Translations under genes and position numbers: made by a program | The notes under the pieces: generated by a model | Told to the model about the DNA's origin: nothing | Database searches by the model: none | What the model saw: only the letters and a program-made list of their open reading frames with translations | Source of the DNA: Morganella morganii | Lineage (GTDB): Bacteria; Pseudomonadota; Gammaproteobacteria; Enterobacterales; Enterobacteriaceae | DNA length: 64,000 nt | Assembly: GCF_019402645.1 (NCBI RefSeq) | Contig: NZ_VKKS01000001.1 | Location: 1,488,970 to 1,552,969 of the forward strand | Reading direction: 5' to 3' | Shown here: piece after piece, positions 53,813 through 62,387 of the stretch | How positions within the stretch are numbered: the first letter of the stretch is position 1 | How the letters are laid out: every line of letters starts with the position of its first letter

Positions 53813-54637
53813 ATGAGCCGGGAAAAAAATATCTACCGCCCTGCACCGCCGCGTCTGATTCAGGTGAAATCGTTTACCGACGTTACCCCTAATCTGCGCC
53901 GTATTACCTTTACGGCGGATTCGCTGGACACTTATCCGGCGGATTGCGAAGGCGGTCACCTGAAACTGTTTATTGCCAAAGATACGCCGAATCCGCCCGC
54001 TCTGCCGGTTCTGTCCGATAAAGGTCCGGTCTGGCCGGAAGATAAACCGCGTCCGGTTGCCCGCACCTATACTGTGCGTGCTGTCCGCCCTGAACGGAAA
54101 GAAATCGATATTGAATTTGCCATGCATGATGATGCCGGTCCGGCCGTTGATTTCGCCAGAAATGCCAAACAGGGTGATTATATCGGTATTACCAATCCCG
54201 GCGGGCCTGATCCGTTGCTGCCGGTGGCAAAATACTACTATATGGCCGCTGACTTAACCGCGCTGCCTGCCGTTGCAGCGCTTCTGGAAAAAATGCCCGC
54301 TGAAGCACAGGGAAATGTGGTTATCCGTATCGATCACGCTGACGATCAGCAGGTGCTGAACAAACCGGCAGGTATCACCCTTCACTGGATCACCGGCGGA
54401 ACAGAAAAAACCGCGGAGATCACCGCGCTGTTTAAAAGCTGGCCGGTAGCCGATGTGACAGAGTGTACTTTCTGGATTGCCGGAGAGGACGCTATGGTCA
54501 GAGATTTACGCCGCTATGTGCGCCGTGAACTGAAAGGGGAACACAGTCAGATGTATGCGATCCCGTACTGGCGGTTCGGCTACGACGAGGAAGGTTATCA
54601 CCGCCAGCGTCATGATGTGATGGATGCTGACGACTGA
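53813..54637 (+). CDS. Siderophore-interacting protein (ferric-siderophore reductase, SIP family)
   Basis: This 274-residue cytoplasmic flavoprotein is a ViuB/YqjH-type reductase that frees iron from ferric siderophores. The FAD-binding region is RPVARTYTVRAVRPERKEID near residue 81, then EFAMHDDAGPA and WAR-like region; the NAD(P)H domain ends with TFWIAGEDAMVRDLRRYVRR and YWRFGYDEEGYH. A Fur box sits upstream. It is a single gene, so the matching siderophore system is elsewhere. Confidence 0.92.
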   Translation: MSREKNIYRPAPPRLIQVKSFTDVTPNLRRITFTADSLDTYPADCEGGHLKLFIAKDTPNPPALPVLSDKGPVWPEDKPRPVARTYTVRAVRPERKEIDIEFAMHDDAGPAVDFARNAKQGDYIGITNPGGPDPLLPVAKYYYMAADLTALPAVAALLEKMPAEAQGNVVIRIDHADDQQVLNKPAGITLHWITGGTEKTAEITALFKSWPVADVTECTFWIAGEDAMVRDLRRYVRRELKGEHSQMYAIPYWRFGYDEEGYHRQRHDVMDADD

Positions 54638-54643
54638 TGATAA

Positions 54644-54669
54644 ACAGGCTGCGGCATGCCGCAGCCTGT
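54644..54669. terminator. Palindromic hairpin between the SIP gene and phoH
   Basis: A perfect 26-base palindrome (arms ACAGGCTGCGGCA and its complement) lies between converging genes. It lacks a T-run on either side, so termination may be partial. Confidence 0.5.
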
Positions 54670-54673
54670 GAAA

Positions 54674-55459
54674 TCAGTTATACGCCTGTAATGCCCGCAG
54701 ACAAAGTGATGAACGCACACAGTCATCCTGTGTGAAGGACACCACTGATACCATTTCATCATCCAGGAAACGGCGCAGGGCATCTGCCAGCCCGGACGGA
54801 ATATTGCCCGGCAAATCACACTGGCTGACATCTCCGTTGACAATCACTGTCACATTCTCCCCCATCCTGGTCAGAAACATTTTCATTTGTGTGACAGTCA
54901 CGTTCTGTGCCTCATCAAGGATCACCACAGCATTCTCAAAGGTACGTCCGCGCATATAGGCAAACGGCGCAATTTCCACTTTACCTATCTCAGGACGCAG
55001 ACAATATTGTAAAAATGAGGCGCCCATCCGTTTCACCAGAACGTCATATACCGGCCGGAAATACGGCGCGAACTTTTCGCTTATATCCCCGGGCAGAAAA
55101 CCCAAATCTTCTTCCGCCTGTAACACCGGACGGGTAACGATAATCCGCTCAATTTCCTTATTGATCAGTGCATCTGCCGCCAGCGCGGTACTGATAAAGG
55201 TTTTGCCGCACCCTGCCTCGCCGTTGGCAATAATCAGTTGTTTACGGGCTATCGCCCTGATGTATTTATCCTGCGCATCATTTCGCGGTAAAACAGCACT
55301 ATTGTCACGTTTTTCCCGCGCCATACCGATGGCTTCCACCCCGCCTGCCGGGATAAATACCGCCACATTATCATCATTAAAACGTGCCCTGCGCGACTCT
55401 TTCCGGCTCATTCGTTTTGCCTCTTTGCGTGCTCTGACTACCGCTTTTTGTCTGCCCAT
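54674..55459 (-). CDS. phoH: PhoH family phosphate-starvation-inducible ATPase
   Basis: This 261-residue protein matches E. coli PhoH. Walker A is ANGEAGCGKTFIS near residue 82 and Walker B is VVILDEAQNV near 182; YCLRPEIGKVEIAPFAYMRG is the family block. The ATG at 55459 (MGRQKAVVRARKEAKRM) aligns with E. coli. PhoH binds ATP and its relatives act in RNA metabolism; its exact role is unclear. Upstream lie a Pho box, a leader ORF ending 4 bases before this ATG and a strong terminator, suggesting phosphate control with attenuation. Confidence 0.93.
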   Translation of the reverse strand: MGRQKAVVRARKEAKRMSRKESRRARFNDDNVAVFIPAGGVEAIGMAREKRDNSAVLPRNDAQDKYIRAIARKQLIIANGEAGCGKTFISTALAADALINKEIERIIVTRPVLQAEEDLGFLPGDISEKFAPYFRPVYDVLVKRMGASFLQYCLRPEIGKVEIAPFAYMRGRTFENAVVILDEAQNVTVTQMKMFLTRMGENVTVIVNGDVSQCDLPGNIPSGLADALRRFLDDEMVSVVSFTQDDCVRSSLCLRALQAYN

Positions 55460-55463
55460 AATC

Positions 55464-55634
55464 TTAATCCTGTTGATTTCTGATGACGGAATAACTGAAA
55501 CAGTGAGTTGGCAACCGGCGGCTCCCTTCAAGCCATGAGTGAACATTCAGATAAAAAAAAGCCGGTGATAAATCCACCCTGCTGCTCAGGGTATTTATCA
55601 CCGGCCGGTACTGTCGTTCGTCTGTATGTCGCAT
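55464..55634 (-). CDS. Possible leader peptide ORF of phoH
   Basis: An open frame of 56 codons starts at ATG 55634, six bases after GAGGA, and ends at TAA 55464-55466, four bases before the phoH ATG. It reads MRHTDERQYRPVINTLSSRV at its start. The frame passes through the terminator hairpin and its T8 tract (translated SPAFFYL) without a stop. The peptide has no recognisable domain. A ribosome translating it would melt the hairpin and could couple to phoH. The open frame could also be chance. Confidence 0.45.
   Translation of the reverse strand: MRHTDERQYRPVINTLSSRVDLSPAFFYLNVHSWLEGSRRLPTHCFSYSVIRNQQD
55553..55605 (-). terminator. Intrinsic terminator within the phoH leader
   Basis: On the minus strand, GCCGGTGATAAAT and ATTTATCACCGGC form a 13-base stem that holds an inner ACCCT/AGGGT stem; eight T follow directly. 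It lies between the Pho box and phoH, so it should stop transcription before phoH unless prevented. Confidence 0.85.
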
Positions 55635-55664
55635 TCGTTATCCTCAGATGACAAACTAAAGCGA

Positions 55665-55698
55665 ACACTAAACTGACTTTGTGACAGTATAATGACAA
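55665..55698 (-). promoter_or_regulatory. Pho box and promoter driving the phoH leader
   Basis: TTGTCATTATACTGTCAC on the minus strand (55698-55681) matches the PhoB box: two 7-base repeats spaced by four bases, 13 of 14 repeat positions. A possible minus 10 box TAGTGT (55670-55665) lies 10 bases on, the spacing found in phoA. Confidence 0.8.
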
Positions 55699-55769
55699 TC
55701 TTTTCTTTTCAGCAATTAAAATCTGCGGATATTTAACATTTTTACTACATTTCTGTTATCCGCCGCATA

Positions 55770-56759
55770 TCAGCGCACTTTGCAGTTCTTCGCCATGCTG
55801 TAGCCCGCTGCCTGTGCGGAGGCCGCATCCGGAAACGCTTCAATATTTTTGCTGCTTATCCGCTTATAGCCGGGGCAATCCGGAAAATGGTAAATCTTAC
55901 TGTTACGGTTACCGCGGATATGCTGATCTTCAGCTTTTTTTTCAGCTTTCAGCGGTACCTTTGCCGGTGCCACAGGTGCGGACGGCAGACGGGTAAAAAT
56001 ACCGTCAGCACTGTTGATATGACCCGGTTCCCAGCGGCGTTCACCGGTCACAAACGGGTTTGACTGCCCGGTTACTGCCCGGATACGGCGATCCCGTTCC
56101 CGTTCAGCGGCAGACGGCGGAAATTCGCTGTCCCAGGCCATCAGTAATTTCTGCTGCTGCTCTGACATTGCCAGGTCGTAACGGTCATGCATATAAAACC
56201 AGACCCGTGCCACCTCACCTTTGACTTCATCCCGCGGCTCAAAAACCCGCTGTTTAAAATCCACCCGGCTGGTGCACTGCCCGTAACTCTGTGAACCGGC
56301 TCCGCGTGCAATCCCGTACCGGAAATTACTGCGGTCACCGTTGACTTCACCGACGGACGGCGCAAGATTATGAAGGTCAGCCTCCATCGCACGGAATACC
56401 GGATCCTCACTGACACAATTTTTGCGCCCGCCATTCTGCCAGCACTGACGCTGATGCCCGAAAACCCAGGCCGGGACAATATGCTCCCACTCGATCCGTT
56501 CAGCCCGGGTCACCTGAGCCCGCACACGATATCCGCAGCTGCTGAGGTCTGCCCTGCCGCCGGATTTTCCGGCCCAGTCCCACTGACAGCCGCAATAAAG
56601 CGTACCTTCTCCCTGCGGATTACGGTTCTGATCGTAATAGACCTTCTCACGGGCAACTATTTTTGCTTCGTCAAACCGTTCCGGCGCAGCAGCAAATGCC
56701 ACAGACGTAATAACACAAAATAAAAATAATGAAACACGAACTGATTGAAAAATGCGCAT
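55770..56759 (-). CDS. Secreted endonuclease I (EndA family) with C-terminal extension
   Basis: This 329-residue protein has a signal peptide (cleavage near ...SVAFA) and the endonuclease I catalytic region: ERIEWEHIVPAWVFGHQ, DLHNLAPSVGEVNGDRSNFR and VARVWFYMHDRYDL. EndA-type enzymes nick double-stranded DNA in the periplasm or outside. The length exceeds E. coli EndA (235): a linker rich in alanine, lysine and proline from about residue 265 leads to a module IRGNRNSKIYHFPDCPGYKR...AKNC, seen at the end of other secreted nucleases and resembling the Ada metal-binding fold. The ATG at 56759 is preferred over 56768. Confidence 0.9.
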   Translation of the reverse strand: MRIFQSVRVSLFLFCVITSVAFAAAPERFDEAKIVAREKVYYDQNRNPQGEGTLYCGCQWDWAGKSGGRADLSSCGYRVRAQVTRAERIEWEHIVPAWVFGHQRQCWQNGGRKNCVSEDPVFRAMEADLHNLAPSVGEVNGDRSNFRYGIARGAGSQSYGQCTSRVDFKQRVFEPRDEVKGEVARVWFYMHDRYDLAMSEQQQKLLMAWDSEFPPSAAERERDRRIRAVTGQSNPFVTGERRWEPGHINSADGIFTRLPSAPVAPAKVPLKAEKKAEDQHIRGNRNSKIYHFPDCPGYKRISSKNIEAFPDAASAQAAGYSMAKNCKVR

Positions 56760-56946
56760 ATAAATCATAAACCAACAGAATACCGGGGCAGCGATTATGC
56801 CATGCCGGCCGGGAATTATCGCCTCCGATTTATTATGAATCAGTCAATCTGCCGGATTAGACATTTTTAGGGCGTTTTTTTACAGAATAGTTTTAATTAA
56901 AAACTTTATACTCTGCTGCCATCAATAATAATTCCGGAGAATAATC

Positions 56947-57120
56947 ATGCATCCGTTGGTTGATGAAATGATAGATGAAATAGTCGGTACGGCCTGTGCC
57001 TATGATGATAACGAAGTGGATGTCCGTGTGCAGGAAAGTCCGGGCCGGGTACAGATTCAGATTCATGTAACCGATAAACCGGTGATGGACATTATCCTGA
57101 ATCTGACCCGCATCAGTTAA
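56947..57120 (+). CDS. Small conserved-looking 57-residue protein, unknown
   Basis: A short ORF reads [20 protein letters not shown] at its start, with an excess of aspartate, glutamate and valine and ends LNLTRIS. TCCGGAGAATAATC gives a good ribosome-binding site. The TAA overlaps that of the converging yjjB gene on the other strand (57117-57120). Codon use and the binding site make it look real. The role is unknown. Confidence 0.55.
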   Translation: MHPLVDEMIDEIVGTACAYDDNEVDVRVQESPGRVQIQIHVTDKPVMDIILNLTRIS

Positions 57121-57593
57121 ACACGCGGACGCTTGCGGTACAACCATAAACCGGGTACAGATAACCCGATAGACAGAGCTCCGACCACAAAGGCTGCCCG
57201 CAGGAAATTGCTCACCAGCATCTCCAGCAGTTCCGGGGTAAAACCGGACTGTGACAATTTGATCACCGCCAGCATCGCCATATAAGCATTAATTCCCGGA
57301 AACATCGGAATAATAGCCGCCACCGTAAAGACTTTCGGGTGCGCCAGCCACCAGCGGGACCACTGAATACCGATGATCCCCACCAGAACCGATGCCCAAA
57401 ATGTGGCGGCAACGATATCAAAACCGGCAGCAATCAGCATAAACCGGCTGCCGTGACCTATCGCGCCCAGCAGCGCGCAGTATTTCAGTGCCCGTTTCGG
57501 CACATTGAATACCATCGCAAACCCGGCCGCCGGAACCGCCGCCAGCAGCATGTCCTGTGCCAGTGCTGCCGGAAAGGATAATACGGTCATCAT
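57117..57593 (-). CDS. yjjB: ThrE-like exporter subunit YjjB
   Basis: This 158-residue protein has four to five membrane segments and forms, with YjjP, a split ThrE-type exporter reported to export succinate in E. coli. Recognisable parts are [17 protein letters not shown] near residue 20 and [20 protein letters not shown]. It overlaps yjjP by 4 bases. Confidence 0.9.
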   Translation of the reverse strand: MMTVLSFPAALAQDMLLAAVPAAGFAMVFNVPKRALKYCALLGAIGHGSRFMLIAAGFDIVAATFWASVLVGIIGIQWSRWWLAHPKVFTVAAIIPMFPGINAYMAMLAVIKLSQSGFTPELLEMLVSNFLRAAFVVGALSIGLSVPGLWLYRKRPRV

Positions 57594-58378
57594 ATCCAGT
57601 CCCTCAGGCTGCCGAGTGTAATTGCGGTAAAGATACCGATACAGGTTGCCAGCGTGAGCAGGCTCGCCATCGCCCAGCGGGCAAGGCCGGTGTTAACATG
57701 TCCTTTGAACATATCCGCAACCGCGTTGATCAGCGGAAAACCCGGCACCAGCAGAAGAACACTCGCGGCCATGGCAATACCGGACGTTGCGGAAAACAGC
57801 GGAATTTTCAGCATCATTCCCGCCACCATCGTGGCAACAAAAGCGGTAAAACAGAAGTTAATCAGCGGGTTCATATGCCGTGCCGTCAGTACCTGCCGGA
57901 CATACATGGCGCAACCGCTGGCAGCAAAGGTAACCACCGCCCCGTCCCATCCGCCGTTATTCAGTTTACAGAAACAGGCACAGGACAGCGCCACCATCAG
58001 CACCATTACCCAGCGCGGATAGCGCAGCGGCTTCATATGGGCAAATTTCTTCTGTACTCCTTTGCAGTCAAGATGCCCGTGCTCCGCGAGGATCACCACA
58101 TGCTGCACTTCTGTCACGATATGCATATTGATACCGCGATCCACCACCTTACGGGTGGATGTCAGACAGTGCCCGTCAATAATCGTGGTGAGCACAATGG
58201 CATTCGCCGAGATGGCACAATCCACCTGATCAGCCCCGAGTGCTTTTCCTGTCCGCCCTGCCAGCTCCTCCACCAGCATACTTTCCGCACCGTGCTGCAA
58301 CAGCAGCAGCCCGCACTCGATACACAGGCGGGTGATAGTCCGCTGCATATCCAGTGTAATCTCTTTCCCCTGTCCCAT
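57590..58378 (-). CDS. yjjP: ThrE-like exporter subunit YjjP
   Basis: This 262-residue protein has a soluble N-terminal part and five membrane segments. It is close to E. coli Yjj[21 protein letters not shown] near residue 15, [15 protein letters not shown] and [18 protein letters not shown] near 210. With YjjB it makes the exporter; cotranscription is shown by the 4-base overlap. An ATG 30 bases downstream (MQRTITRLC) would fit the E. coli length (256) better and is an alternative start. Confidence 0.92.
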   Translation of the reverse strand: MGQGKEITLDMQRTITRLCIECGLLLLQHGAESMLVEELAGRTGKALGADQVDCAISANAIVLTTIIDGHCLTSTRKVVDRGINMHIVTEVQHVVILAEHGHLDCKGVQKKFAHMKPLRYPRWVMVLMVALSCACFCKLNNGGWDGAVVTFAASGCAMYVRQVLTARHMNPLINFCFTAFVATMVAGMMLKIPLFSATSGIAMAASVLLLVPGFPLINAVADMFKGHVNTGLARWAMASLLTLATCIGIFTAITLGSLRDWI

Positions 58379-58583
58379 AGTTTTACCGTTAACCGTTGAT
58401 GGTCCGACTTTCCCGCTATTTTAATTCTTTGTATTAACAACTCACTGGGTTTGATCAATAGTTTGATAATAAATCGTCTTGCTATGCCGTAATTGCAGTA
58501 TGGCAGGAAAACGGACTATTGAGCAATCCGGCGCGGCGTGGTTAAATCAGAGCTTATCACTGTCACCGGAGCCTGTATCTGTT

Positions 58584-59222
58584 ATGTCATCAACCCCGTC
58601 ACCATTAACCCCGAAAGGGCAGCGCCGCCGTCATGCCATTCTTACCGCCGCTGCGGATGTTTTTATCCTTCATGGTTACGAAGGCACGACTCTGGATATG
58701 ATTATTGAACAGTCCGGCGGGTCACGTTCCACACTGTATACCTCTTTCGGCGGGAAAGAAGCACTGTTTCTGTCCGTCATAGATCATCTTATCGGCGGAA
58801 TTTTTGAGGATAATGAAGAGGAAAAACCGGAAGCCGCCACCGATGCGGAAACACTGTTATACAACAGCGGAAGACGTTACCTGTACAGTATTGTTCACCC
58901 GCAGTCACCCAGCTTATATCAGCTGATTCTGGCAGAATCACAGCGGTTCCCGCAAATCAGTGAGCAATTTTACCGGGCCGGCCCGCTGCGCGCCGCACAG
59001 CAACTGGCAGCCGGGCTGAAAGCACTGCCCGGTATCACCGCTTCTGAGGAAACGTTACTGGCCGTTGCCGCCCGTTTTCTGGAAATGCTGAAAGCCGACC
59101 TTTATCTGCCGGTTTTCAGTCATCATCACAAGAAGCCCACAGCGGAATTTATCGAAAAACAGTTGCCGTTATCTGTGGATATAACAGCCTGTTACCTCCG
59201 CCACCGGTTAACCCGCCAATGA
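58584..59222 (+). CDS. TetR/AcrR family transcriptional regulator
   Basis: This 212-residue protein has an N-terminal TetR helix-turn-helix (RRRHAILTAAADVFILHGYE; TLDMIIEQSGGSRSTLYTSF) and an AefR-like C-terminal domain. The ATG at 58584 (MSSTPSPLTPKGQR) is preferred over one 105 bases upstream because it begins the domain in family form; neither has a strong binding site. It is divergent from yjjPB and may control those genes, but no operator was identified. Confidence 0.85.
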   Translation: MSSTPSPLTPKGQRRRHAILTAAADVFILHGYEGTTLDMIIEQSGGSRSTLYTSFGGKEALFLSVIDHLIGGIFEDNEEEKPEAATDAETLLYNSGRRYLYSIVHPQSPSLYQLILAESQRFPQISEQFYRAGPLRAAQQLAAGLKALPGITASEETLLAVAARFLEMLKADLYLPVFSHHHKKPTAEFIEKQLPLSVDITACYLRHRLTRQ

Positions 59223-59248
59223 ACAGAGGTGACTATTAACATCAGCCT

Positions 59249-59659
59249 TCAGGCGGTAACTTCTGCCGCCTTTGCCCGCGCTGCTGCCATATCATCAGCA
59301 ACAAATACCGGTACACCATAGACCGCACCGGCCATCGGTGCAAATTTTTCCAGCTGCGCTTTATCACCGGTTTCCTGATTAACGGTCAGGATCATCGCAC
59401 TGCAATATGCCGCCATTTTTTCTTTTCCGGTTTTCAGCCAGTGGCGGACATACTTGCGCGCATCCATATCTTCCTGTGTATCCGTTTTTTCCGGCCCGTC
59501 TTTCGGCGGATAGATTAATGCGAATGCAGTCTGCTTATCCAGCAATACATCCAGCTCTTTAACCCACTGTTCTGTTTGCGCCATATTTTCCGGGAATGAC
59601 TGCATAATCACCACCGGGAATGCACCGGTATCCATATGAACAAAATTAGCTGCTGACAT
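59249..59659 (-). CDS. Hypothetical 136-residue protein
   Basis: I do not recognise this protein. It is soluble, has a single cysteine (AYCSAMILT), and alternates beta-like (AFPVVIMQSF, TAFALIYPP) with helical stretches, ending in an alanine-rich helix (ADDMAAARAKAAEV), which would fit a small alpha/beta STAS-like fold. CGGAGTTATT precedes the ATG, so the start is sound. No operon partner. Confidence 0.65.
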   Translation of the reverse strand: MSAANFVHMDTGAFPVVIMQSFPENMAQTEQWVKELDVLLDKQTAFALIYPPKDGPEKTDTQEDMDARKYVRHWLKTGKEKMAAYCSAMILTVNQETGDKAQLEKFAPMAGAVYGVPVFVADDMAAARAKAAEVTA

Positions 59660-59914
59660 AATAACTCCGTAATCTTTTTTGTATTCATTGGTACAATATT
59701 GTTCCGGCAGAAATCTGTCAACAAATAAGAATACGTTTCAATTGCATCAGCACAAATTGCTCATTTCCTGCTCACTGACACTTATGAATTATTCTTACTA
59801 AAAAAGTAAGTAATTACACTGATATTCATATTATTCTTATATATATTCCATGATATTTCGGGGCATATTGATTAATTATTCATATCCGTTCCTGCCTACA
59901 ACATAAGGTCTATA

Positions 59915-60208
59915 ATGAAAAAGCTGACACTAATTTCCCTGGGATGCCTGTTCTCCGTCACCGCTTTTGCTGCCAACGCCAGCAAAGTCTGTGATGAATA
60001 TTTCACCGAAATCGACGAAATGGTCAAACTCGCAGAGCAGGAAGCTAAAGGCGATGCTGATGCGACTGCACAGATCACTGCCATGAAGCAGCAGCTGGAA
60101 ACTGCAAAAACCCAGATAAAATCAGTACCGGAAGAAACTCAGGACATGGCGTGTCAGCAAGGTCTGGATGCACTGAAAGAATTCAAAGCGTCGATGGCAA
60201 AACAGTAA
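59915..60208 (+). CDS. Periplasmic DUF5339-like small protein
   Basis: This 97-residue protein has a signal peptide (cut after VTAFA or AANA near residue 20) and a helical mature part with two cysteines (SKVCDEYF, DMACQQGL) that can form a disulfide. The pattern and size match DUF5339, small periplasmic proteins of unknown role. A terminator follows. Confidence 0.75.
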   Translation: MKKLTLISLGCLFSVTAFAANASKVCDEYFTEIDEMVKLAEQEAKGDADATAQITAMKQQLETAKTQIKSVPEETQDMACQQGLDALKEFKASMAKQ

Positions 60209-60224
60209 TTCCGTTTTTGCAGAA

Positions 60225-60250
60225 AAAAGGTCCGCAAGAGCGGACCTTTT
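60225..60250. terminator. Bidirectional terminator between DUF5339 and uspF-like genes
   Basis: Arms AAAAGGTCCG and CGGACCTTTT with a CAAGAG loop serve the two converging genes. Confidence 0.85.
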
Positions 60251-60267
60251 GGTTTTTATCATTATAC

Positions 60268-60705
60268 TCAGCGGACAACCAGCACGGAAACCGGCGCATG
60301 TGCCACAATCCCGGAGGCAGTTGACCCCAGCAGGTGAGTTGAGATACCCGGAAGGCGCGAACCGACAACAATTAAATCAGCATGGATCTCTTTTGCTTTT
60401 GCCAGCACTTTATCCCTCGGCGTGCCGTAATCCACAAAATAACTGACCTGCTCTGCCGGTAAATCCACTTTTTCTGCGATCGCTTTTAACTCTTCTTTTG
60501 AACGGGCAACCGCTTTCTCAGCAAATGAATTCAGTAATTCATAATGATAGTTATAGCTTATTGAAAATTTCGAAATATCCGGTACAGAGTGAAACAACAT
60601 CAGCTTCGCCTGTGACATTTTCGCCAGATAAACCGCGTGTTTCAGGGCATTACTCGTCAGTACATCTTCTGTCACATCAATAGGAACTAATATCGTTTTA
60701 TACAT
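60268..60705 (-). CDS. Universal stress protein, UspF-like (first copy)
   Basis: This 145-residue cytoplasmic protein has the Usp fold (start MYKTILVPIDVTEDVL) and the ATP-binding G-x2-G-x9-G-S/T pattern in VVGSRLPGISTHLLGSTASG. The ATG at 60705 is chosen over an in-frame ATG 30 bases upstream because it aligns with UspF/UspG starts. A second similar gene lies upstream on the same strand, 157 bases away; the two are likely a duplication. Confidence 0.88.
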   Translation of the reverse strand: MYKTILVPIDVTEDVLTSNALKHAVYLAKMSQAKLMLFHSVPDISKFSISYNYHYELLNSFAEKAVARSKEELKAIAEKVDLPAEQVSYFVDYGTPRDKVLAKAKEIHADLIVVGSRLPGISTHLLGSTASGIVAHAPVSVLVVR

Positions 60706-60814
60706 ACCATCCCTCATTGTCAGTCCAGTGTGCATTTGGTTTAAGTATAGGCAATAAACCGGAAATCACCGGGCCCGGCATCATATTTTTTCAGATAAAA
60801 CAGACAGGAAAATA

Positions 60815-60839
60815 TCCGGTGACAGTTAATGCCACCGGA
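60815..60839 (-). terminator. Hairpin after the second uspF-like gene
   Basis: Arms TCCGGTG and CACCGGA with an 11-base loop lie just past the stop of the gene at 60863-61291. On the minus strand only TATTTTCC follows, so it is a weak terminator. Confidence 0.4.
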
Positions 60840-60862
60840 GAAATATAAGAAAATTGCAGGTC

Positions 60863-61291
60863 TCAGCGGACAACCATCACCGAGACAGGCGCATAACGGA
60901 CAACACCACCGGCGGTAGAGCCCAGCAGATGTGTGGAAATATTCGGACGACGGGAACCGATAACAATAATATCGGCTTTCACCTCTTCCGCCGCCTGGAT
61001 AATTTCATCACGCGGGGAACCGAACGTAATAGTATAAGCAAGACGTTCCGGCGGCAGATCTATAGAATCCATCAGCATATGAATATCTTCTTCGGCTTTA
61101 ATCGTCGCTTTATCTTTTATTTCCATATAACCCAGCGCATATGCATTAATGATCGCGGATGAGATCGGCAGGACATGGACAATATGCAGCTTAGCCCCTG
61201 TTTCTTTCGCCAGATAAAGTGCATGGCGGACAGCCTTGCTGGTCAGTTCTTCTTCTGAAATATCGATAGGAACCAAAATTGTATTATACAT
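60863..61291 (-). CDS. Universal stress protein, UspF-like (second copy)
   Basis: This 142-residue protein is similar to the neighbour at 60268-60705 (start MYNTILVPIDISEEEL; ATP motif IGSRRPNISTHLLGSTAGG). It is the copy closer to E. coli UspF. The GCCTCC on the plus strand gives a GGAGG binding site ahead of the ATG at 61291. It stands alone with its own hairpin. Confidence 0.9.
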   Translation of the reverse strand: MYNTILVPIDISEEELTSKAVRHALYLAKETGAKLHIVHVLPISSAIINAYALGYMEIKDKATIKAEEDIHMLMDSIDLPPERLAYTITFGSPRDEIIQAAEEVKADIIVIGSRRPNISTHLLGSTAGGVVRYAPVSVMVVR

Positions 61292-61369
61292 ACTGCCTCC
61301 TTGAATAAATCATGCGATATGTTGTCACTATATTAGATGTTGCGGAAAATATCTGTGAGATTGATACCG

Positions 61370-62233
61370 TTAACTCTTATTGCCCGTCGTTTCCGTTATC
61401 AGGCGGTTACGGATAAGTCGCACATAATCAATAATTTCATGGGCAGTTAATCCGACAGGACCGATACCGGCTGCCACACATTCATCCGCAGCCGCACCGT
61501 GCAGCCAGACCCCGCCACAAACTGCTTCCTGTACCGGCAACCGCTGCGCCAGCAGACTGCCGATAATCCCGGATAACACATCCCCGCTGCCGGCAGTGGC
61601 CAGCCCGCGGTTACCGCTGTGATTACACCATAACTCACCGTCCGGTGAGGCAATCAGGCTGTGGTGCCCTTTCAGTACTGCCCAGCAGTGATATTGTGCC
61701 GCCAGCGCCAGAGCCGCCGCAGGACGATCTGCCTGAATATCCGTCACTGTGGTATTCAGCAGGCGGGCAGCTTCCTGCGGATGCGGGGTTATCACACATT
61801 TATCATCCAGTGCAATACCCGGCATGGCCGCCAGAATATTCAGTGCATCCGCATCCAGTACCTGTGGTTTTCCGGTCTGCATACACGCCGCTTCCGCCAG
61901 TGCCCGGCTTTCTGTACTCTGCCCCAGTCCGGGACCGGTAACCTGCGCGGTTACCGCCGGGTCATCCGCCAACGCCCCGGCGGTCCGCAGCATCAGCTCC
62001 GGTGCATTCTCAATAAACGGCACCGGCAATTGCGGCTGATTAAATCCCAGTATCACTTTGCCGCAACCAGTTTTCAATGCGGCGCATCCGGCCAGAATAA
62101 TCGCACCGCTCATTCCCGGCGCACCGCCGGTAATGCCGAGTGTGCCAAATGTTCCTTTATGGCTGTCCTGCGGACCCGGCATTTTTAACATCGGGTAATC
62201 ACGGGTTATGGCATTGATATCGACAATATTCAT
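61370..62233 (-). CDS. nnrD: ADP-dependent NAD(P)H-hydrate dehydratase
   Basis: This 287-residue enzyme repairs damaged NAD(P)H hydrates. It is a stand-alone C-terminal domain of the E. coli Nnr (YjeF) type: SHKGTFGTLGITGGAPGMSG near residue 24, TGPGLGQS near 98, ITPHPQEAARLL, and LATAGSGDVLSGIIGSLLAQ near 211 with the catalytic aspartate. The epimerase half is not present here. Symbol follows the usual name for separate dehydratases. Confidence 0.88.
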   Translation of the reverse strand: MNIVDINAITRDYPMLKMPGPQDSHKGTFGTLGITGGAPGMSGAIILAGCAALKTGCGKVILGFNQPQLPVPFIENAPELMLRTAGALADDPAVTAQVTGPGLGQSTESRALAEAACMQTGKPQVLDADALNILAAMPGIALDDKCVITPHPQEAARLLNTTVTDIQADRPAAALALAAQYHCWAVLKGHHSLIASPDGELWCNHSGNRGLATAGSGDVLSGIIGSLLAQRLPVQEAVCGGVWLHGAAADECVAAGIGPVGLTAHEIIDYVRLIRNRLITETTGNKS

Positions 62234-62387
62234 CTGATTATTTTGCCTTTTTCAGCGGATAATGAATACACCCTGTTTATCAGCATAGCGGGAAAATAAA
62301 AAAGAAGGTAGAGCAGCAGCGGGCAGATCTGGTATTCTTTGCCGCTGATATATCCGGGACTGATAAATATAACGGTTGAGGTTAACC

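Noticed and set aside
57557-58399. 280-codon plus-strand open frame
   Set aside because: It lies opposite yjjPB, is rich in His, Gln and Arg, and has no recognisable motif.
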